From Chloroflexota bacterium (GTDB lineage: Bacteria; Chloroflexota; UBA6077; CF-72): a stretch of 10,481 nucleotides of DNA. How positions within the stretch are numbered: the stretch's first letter is position 1; every line of letters begins with the position of its first letter. Below the pieces are notes generated by a model. It did no database searches. It was not told the origin of the DNA and saw nothing but the letters and a program-made list of their open reading frames with translations. This document shows, in pieces, positions 5,267-10,481 of the stretch. The DNA is taken from positions 1-10,481 of the forward strand of contig JAFAWJ010000255.1 in assembly GCA_019242065.1 (NCBI GenBank), given 5' to 3'. The position numbers were made by a program, and so were the translations under genes.

Positions 5267-7072
5267 ATGACTCGGCCCTTTGCTCCGGATACCGACGCCC
5301 ACGGCGTGGCGATCGGCGAAACGCGCCCGGTCCCCTTCGCAACCCGCCCCGTCCTGCAGGGCACCCTCGGCATGATCGCCGCGGGCCACTACCTCGCGGC
5401 GGCCATCGGCCTGAGCATCCTCGAAAAGGGCGGTAACGCCGTCGACGCCGGCGTGGCGGCCGGCTTCGCGATTGCCCTGCTCAAACCGCAGAGCGTGGGT
5501 ATCGGCGGCGAAGTCCCGATCCTCATCCACATGGCCGAGCAGCACAAGAGCGTGGCCATCAACGGCCAGGGCTGGGCGCCACGCGCGGCGACCATCGACT
5601 GGTTTCGCCGTCACGACGTGCGCCTGATCCCGTCCGACGGCTTCCTGCCGGCAACGGTGCCCGCCCAGTTTGCCTCGTGGTGTACCGCGCTGCAGCAGTT
5701 CGGCACCTGCTCGCTGGCCGACGTGCTGGGTCCAGCCGTCGATATGGCCGAAGGCGGCTTTCCCGTGTACGCCGCGCTGCGCAACGCGGTCCACAAGGTG
5801 CGCGAGCGCTACCTCGCCGAATGGCCGACCTCGGCCGCGATCTACCTGACCAACGGCGAGCCGCCGGCCGAGGGCACGCTGATCCGCAATCCTGACTGGG
5901 CGCGCACGCTCAAGGGTGCGATCGACGCCAGCCTGCGCGCTGCCTCGAATGGCCGCGAAGCCGGCATCGCGGCTGCGATCGACTACTTCTACAGCGGCCC
6001 GGTGGCCGAGCAGGCCGTCAGATTCTCGTCCGACAACGCGTTCGTAGACGATTCAGGCCGCGCCCACGCCGGTCTGCTCACCGTCGAGGACTTTGCCGAC
6101 TTCGGTGCGCAGGGCACGTCGGTCGAGGATCCGGTGCGCGTCGAGTATCACGGAGTCGAGGTCCTGAAGTGCGGTCCGTGGAGTCAGGGGCCGGTCTTCC
6201 TGCAGCAACTGAAGCTCCTCGAGGGCTTCGACCTGCAGGCCCTTGGCCACAACACCGCCGAGTACTTGCACACCTACCTGGAGGCCACCAAGCTCGCCTT
6301 TGCGGACCGCGAGCGGTACTACGGCGATCCCGAGTTCGTCGGGGTGCCGCTGGGCCTGCTGCTGTCCGAGGACTACACCGCCGAGCGCCGCGAGTTGATC
6401 GACCCGCGGCACGCCAGCCGTGAGCTGCGGCCGGGCGCACTGTCGGTGGCCGGCGCGGCATCGAACGGCCACCCCTGGCCGGTGGTCACCGGCGACACGA
6501 CCCACGTCGACGCGGTCGACCGCTGGGGCAATCTGTTCTCGGCCACGCCGAGTGGCGGCTGGATCGGCTCCTCGCCGGTCGTCGAGGGACTGGGCTTTCC
6601 GCTGGGGACGCGCGGCCAGATGTTCTACCTGGACGAGCGGCACGCCAACGCCCTGGTACCCCGCAAGCGGCCGCGGACGACGCTCACGCCCTCGCTGGCG
6701 CTGCGGGGCGGCGAGCCGTGGCTGGCGTTCGGAACGCCCGGCGGCGACCAGCAGGACCAGTGGACGCTGCAGTTTTTCCTGAACGTCGTGGACTTCGGGA
6801 TGGAGCTGCAGGAAGCGCTGGACGCGCCGACGGTGCAGAGCACCCACTTTCCTGGCTCGTTCTATCCGCACCAGGCGCATCCGGCAGGCGTGCGCGCGGA
6901 ATCGCGGATCGCCGCCGAGGTCCTGGACGAGCTGCGTGCCCGCGGGCATGACGTCGGCGTCGACGGGCCGTGGAGCCACGGGCAGGTGACAGCCGTCGCG
7001 CGCGAAACCAACGGTGTGCTGAGCGGCGCCGCCTCGCCGCGCGGCCGCGTGGCGTACGTCATGGGCCGCTAG
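5267..7072 (+). CDS. Gamma-glutamyltransferase-family protein (Ntn-hydrolase), atypical substrate site
   Basis: The product (601 residues from ATG 5267) has the full length and order of the GGT fold. The large-subunit core begins at GMIAAGHYLAAAIG and carries EKGGNAVDAGVAAGF. The autocleavage and catalytic Thr is in GDTTHVDAVD (Thr411, codon 6497-6499), and the small subunit carries RPRTTLTPSLAL and FGTPGGDQ. Autoprocessing at Thr411 is expected. No signal peptide is visible, so the enzyme is probably cytoplasmic, unlike classical secreted GGT. By eye alignment with E. coli GGT, Arg114, which holds the glutamyl carboxylate, is replaced by Gln101, and Asp433 and the Asn411 region are not conserved. 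The donor is thus probably not an ordinary gamma-glutamyl compound. I prefer ATG 5267 to the in-frame GTG at 5222, which overlaps the kinase gene by 11 bp, because an extended -10 lies at 5250-5258. The family call is firm; the reaction is unknown. Confidence 0.9.
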   Translation: MTRPFAPDTDAHGVAIGETRPVPFATRPVLQGTLGMIAAGHYLAAAIGLSILEKGGNAVDAGVAAGFAIALLKPQSVGIGGEVPILIHMAEQHKSVAINGQGWAPRAATIDWFRRHDVRLIPSDGFLPATVPAQFASWCTALQQFGTCSLADVLGPAVDMAEGGFPVYAALRNAVHKVRERYLAEWPTSAAIYLTNGEPPAEGTLIRNPDWARTLKGAIDASLRAASNGREAGIAAAIDYFYSGPVAEQAVRFSSDNAFVDDSGRAHAGLLTVEDFADFGAQGTSVEDPVRVEYHGVEVLKCGPWSQGPVFLQQLKLLEGFDLQALGHNTAEYLHTYLEATKLAFADRERYYGDPEFVGVPLGLLLSEDYTAERRELIDPRHASRELRPGALSVAGAASNGHPWPVVTGDTTHVDAVDRWGNLFSATPSGGWIGSSPVVEGLGFPLGTRGQMFYLDERHANALVPRKRPRTTLTPSLALRGGEPWLAFGTPGGDQQDQWTLQFFLNVVDFGMELQEALDAPTVQSTHFPGSFYPHQAHPAGVRAESRIAAEVLDELRARGHDVGVDGPWSHGQVTAVARETNGVLSGAASPRGRVAYVMGR

Positions 7073-7104
7073 CCGGCACGCGCGTTGCAAAACAGCAGTT
7101 GTTG

Positions 7105-8616
7105 ATGGGACAGCTCACCTCCAGCTCGAAGCTGCAACGCCGCGGGTCAGGGGTGCTGCTGCACCCGACCTCACTGCCCGGCCGCCTTGGCATTGGCGAC
7201 CTTGGCCCCGCCGCCTTTGCCTTCCTGGACTATCTTGCCTCCGCGCGCCAGACCCTCTGGCAAGTCCTGCCCCTCGGCCCAACCGGGTATGGCGACTCAC
7301 CGTACTCGAGCCCGTCCGCGTTTGCGGGTAACCCGCTGTTGATCGGCCTCGAACCACTGGTCGAGCAGGGACTGCTCGGCGAGGGCGACGTCGCCCCGCT
7401 GGCCGAGCTGCCCATGGACCACGTGGAGTTCGGGCGTCTGCTGCCGCTCAAGCGCGCCGCGCTCGAAACGGCCTTCGTCAACGGGCGCGACCGGCTGCGC
7501 CCCGAGATGGAGGAGTTTCAGGCGCACCACGCCGAGTGGCTGTCCGACTTCAGTCTCTTTGCTGCCCTGCGGGACCAGTCGTCACAGTCCTGGACAGATT
7601 GGGACGCGGACCTGCGCTCACGTGATGCCGCGGCGCTGGGCGAGGCGCGCCAGCGACTCGAGGACCGCGTCGGCTTTCATACGTTCTGCCAGTACCTGTT
7701 CTTTACGCAGTGGGCCGCGCTCCGCCGACGTGCAGCTGAGCTGCAGATCCACATCGTCGGGGATATTCCGGTGTTCGTCGCCCACGACAGCGCCGACGTC
7801 TGGGCGCACCAGCGCATCTTCAAGCTCGACCCACTCGGCAAGCCGCGGGTGGTGGCCGGAGTGCCGCCGGATTACTTCAGCGCCACCGGTCAGCTGTGGG
7901 GCAACCCGCTGTACGACTGGGAGGCGATCGCCGACGAGCGCTTTGGCTGGTGGATCAACCGCTTCCGCCACCTGCTGGAAGAAGTCGACGTGGTGCGCAT
8001 CGACCACTTCCGGGGATTCGAGGCGGCCTGGGAAGTGCCGTTCGGCGAATTGACGGCGGTCAATGGGCAGTGGGTGCCCGGCCCGGGCTCCAGCGTGTTC
8101 GAGGCCATCGCCAGCTCCATTGGCGGCGACCAGCCGCCGGTCGTGGCCGAAGACCTCGGGTTGATTACCGAGGAAGTCCGCTCCCTGTTGCGGACCACCG
8201 GCTTCCCAGGGATGAAGGTGCTGCAGTTCGCCTTTGGCGACGACGCGCGCAATCCGTACCTGCCGCACAACTATCCCGACGCGAACTGCCTGGTGTATAC
8301 GGGCACACACGACAACGACACCACGCGCGGCTGGTTCGCGGCCATCTCAGACGACGAACGCGCGCACGTGTGCCGCTACGTGGGCACGGACGGCTCGCGC
8401 ATCGCCGAGGACCTGATGCGTCTGGCGCTGGCCTCCGTCGCTCGAACGGCGATCGTGCCGCTCCAGGACGTGCTGGACCTGGGCAGCGAGGCGCGTATGA
8501 ACACGCCGGGCCGGCCCGAAGGCAACTGGGCCTGGCGCGTCCAACCCGACCAGTTGACCCCCGAGCGCGCCGCGTGCCTGGCCGAGATGACCAGCCTCTA
8601 CGGCCGCGCGGTCTAA
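7105..8616 (+). CDS. malQ: 4-alpha-glucanotransferase (amylomaltase, GH77)
   Basis: MalQ moves alpha-1,4-glucan segments between malto-oligosaccharides, releasing glucose or maltose, in glycogen and maltodextrin metabolism in the cytoplasm. The 503-residue product has the short bacterial amylomaltase form. It starts RGSGVLLHPTSLPG and contains WQVLPLGPTGYGDSPYSS. The nucleophile is in VRIDHFRGF (Asp300), the acid/base in VVAEDLGL (Glu349) and the stabilising Asp in GTHDND (Asp403). These positions closely match Thermus amylomaltase (293, 340 and 395). The frame is open upstream to 6970, but that part overlaps the GGT-family gene. ATG 7105 is chosen because family homology begins about ten residues later; TTG at 7099 or 7102 is possible. 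It lies 32 bp after the GGT-family gene and 33 bp before treS. I see neither a Shine-Dalgarno site nor a good -10 before it, so co-transcription from upstream is likely. Confidence 0.96.
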   Translation: MGQLTSSSKLQRRGSGVLLHPTSLPGRLGIGDLGPAAFAFLDYLASARQTLWQVLPLGPTGYGDSPYSSPSAFAGNPLLIGLEPLVEQGLLGEGDVAPLAELPMDHVEFGRLLPLKRAALETAFVNGRDRLRPEMEEFQAHHAEWLSDFSLFAALRDQSSQSWTDWDADLRSRDAAALGEARQRLEDRVGFHTFCQYLFFTQWAALRRRAAELQIHIVGDIPVFVAHDSADVWAHQRIFKLDPLGKPRVVAGVPPDYFSATGQLWGNPLYDWEAIADERFGWWINRFRHLLEEVDVVRIDHFRGFEAAWEVPFGELTAVNGQWVPGPGSSVFEAIASSIGGDQPPVVAEDLGLITEEVRSLLRTTGFPGMKVLQFAFGDDARNPYLPHNYPDANCLVYTGTHDNDTTRGWFAAISDDERAHVCRYVGTDGSRIAEDLMRLALASVARTAIVPLQDVLDLGSEARMNTPGRPEGNWAWRVQPDQLTPERAACLAEMTSLYGRAV

Positions 8617-8633
8617 CGCAGCCTGGCAAGCCC

Positions 8634-8639
8634 TACCAT
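8634..8639 (+). promoter_or_regulatory. Putative -10 element (TACCAT) for treS
   Basis: TACCAT matches 4 of 6 consensus positions, including TA---T. It ends 10 nt before the treS ATG at 8650, inside an AT-richer patch with no Shine-Dalgarno site. This would allow treS its own leaderless or short-leader transcript in addition to read-through from malQ. Confidence 0.33.
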
Positions 8640-8649
8640 TTAAACCCAC

Positions 8650-10309
<1,660 letters not shown>

Positions 10310-10329
<20 letters not shown>

Positions 10330-10481
10330 TCAGCCCGCCCAGGCACAGGCCGGGGCCGTAGGGCATGGTGGTGTGGCGCGAGCGGGTCGTCAGCCAGACG
10401 ACCAGGGCCAGGACGCCGCCGGCCAGGACGCCGTAGAACAGGGCATTCGGCGCCAGGGTGGCGGCGCCGGCGCCGACCATC
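10310..10481 (-). CDS. Prepilin peptidase (A24 family), C-terminal part, 5' end beyond window
   Basis: Only the last 56 residues are in the window, on the minus strand, with the stop codon at 10310-10312. They begin MVGAGAATLAP, which is what follows the catalytic GxGD(x)K motif in type IV prepilin peptidases. A hydrophobic helix (FYGVLAGGVLALVVWL) comes next. The diagnostic C-terminal motif TTMPYGPGLCLGGLI, the family's (L/M)P(F/Y)GP signature, is followed by a final hydrophobic stretch. Such enzymes cleave and often methylate pilins and pseudopilins at the inner membrane. The second catalytic Asp would lie just outside the window, so activity cannot be judged. The gene is convergent with treS and overlaps its 3' end by 20 bp, leaving no room for a separate terminator. 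Confidence 0.82.

Noticed and set aside
6053..7090. Minus-strand open frame of 345 codons inside the GGT-family gene
   Set aside because: Low-quality composition with no motifs, lying antisense to clear GGT motifs. The same applies to the minus frames at 8347-9381 and 7618-8310 and the plus frame at 7896-9206.
6970..7104. N-terminal extension of the malQ reading frame
   Set aside because: It overlaps the end of the GGT-family gene in another frame, and amylomaltase homology begins only after ATG 7105.

Overview
This is a GC-rich, gene-dense bacterial chromosomal window made of ordinary metabolic and signalling genes. There are no tRNA or rRNA genes, insertion sequences, phage genes or CRISPR arrays. 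I infer a member of the Chloroflexota. The support is a PASTA-type Ser/Thr kinase with a long Pro-Thr-Pro linker, a DUF624/YesL-like membrane protein beside it, a signal-peptide-free gamma-glutamyltransferase-family protein, a prepilin peptidase, and a near absence of Shine-Dalgarno sites. This phylum call is an inference from gene style; an actinobacterial or other high-GC origin cannot be excluded without a search.

Left part (1-2040, + strand): the C-terminal catalytic domain of a 2-oxoacid dehydrogenase E2 subunit runs in from the left edge. Two bases later comes lipoyl synthase (lipA), which makes the cofactor that E2 carries. A small proline-rich protein with a C-terminal membrane anchor follows, apparently with its own promoter inside the end of lipA.

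Middle (2041-2764): a 129-bp convergent gap holds a C/G-rich inverted repeat. A minus-strand P-loop kinase-like ATPase (2170-2685) follows, then a short divergent promoter region.

Right part (2765-10329, + strand): five co-directional genes. They encode a DUF624-like multi-pass membrane protein, a transmembrane Ser/Thr kinase with two PASTA domains (overlapping the previous gene by 4 bp), a gamma-glutamyltransferase-family protein, 4-alpha-glucanotransferase (malQ) and trehalose synthase (treS). MalQ and TreS together form a maltose/malto-oligosaccharide-to-trehalose route. The last three genes are separated by gaps of 34, 32 and 33 bp. The 3' end of treS overlaps by 20 bp the 3' end of a convergent prepilin peptidase gene that runs off the right edge.

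The most interesting signals are two. First, -10-like hexamers sit 7-10 nt before the start codons of five genes that lack Shine-Dalgarno sites, which suggests leaderless or nearly leaderless mRNAs. Second, the gamma-glutamyltransferase-family protein keeps its autoprocessing threonine but appears to have lost the residues that hold the gamma-glutamyl group. I found no clear evidence of a wholly new multi-gene system.
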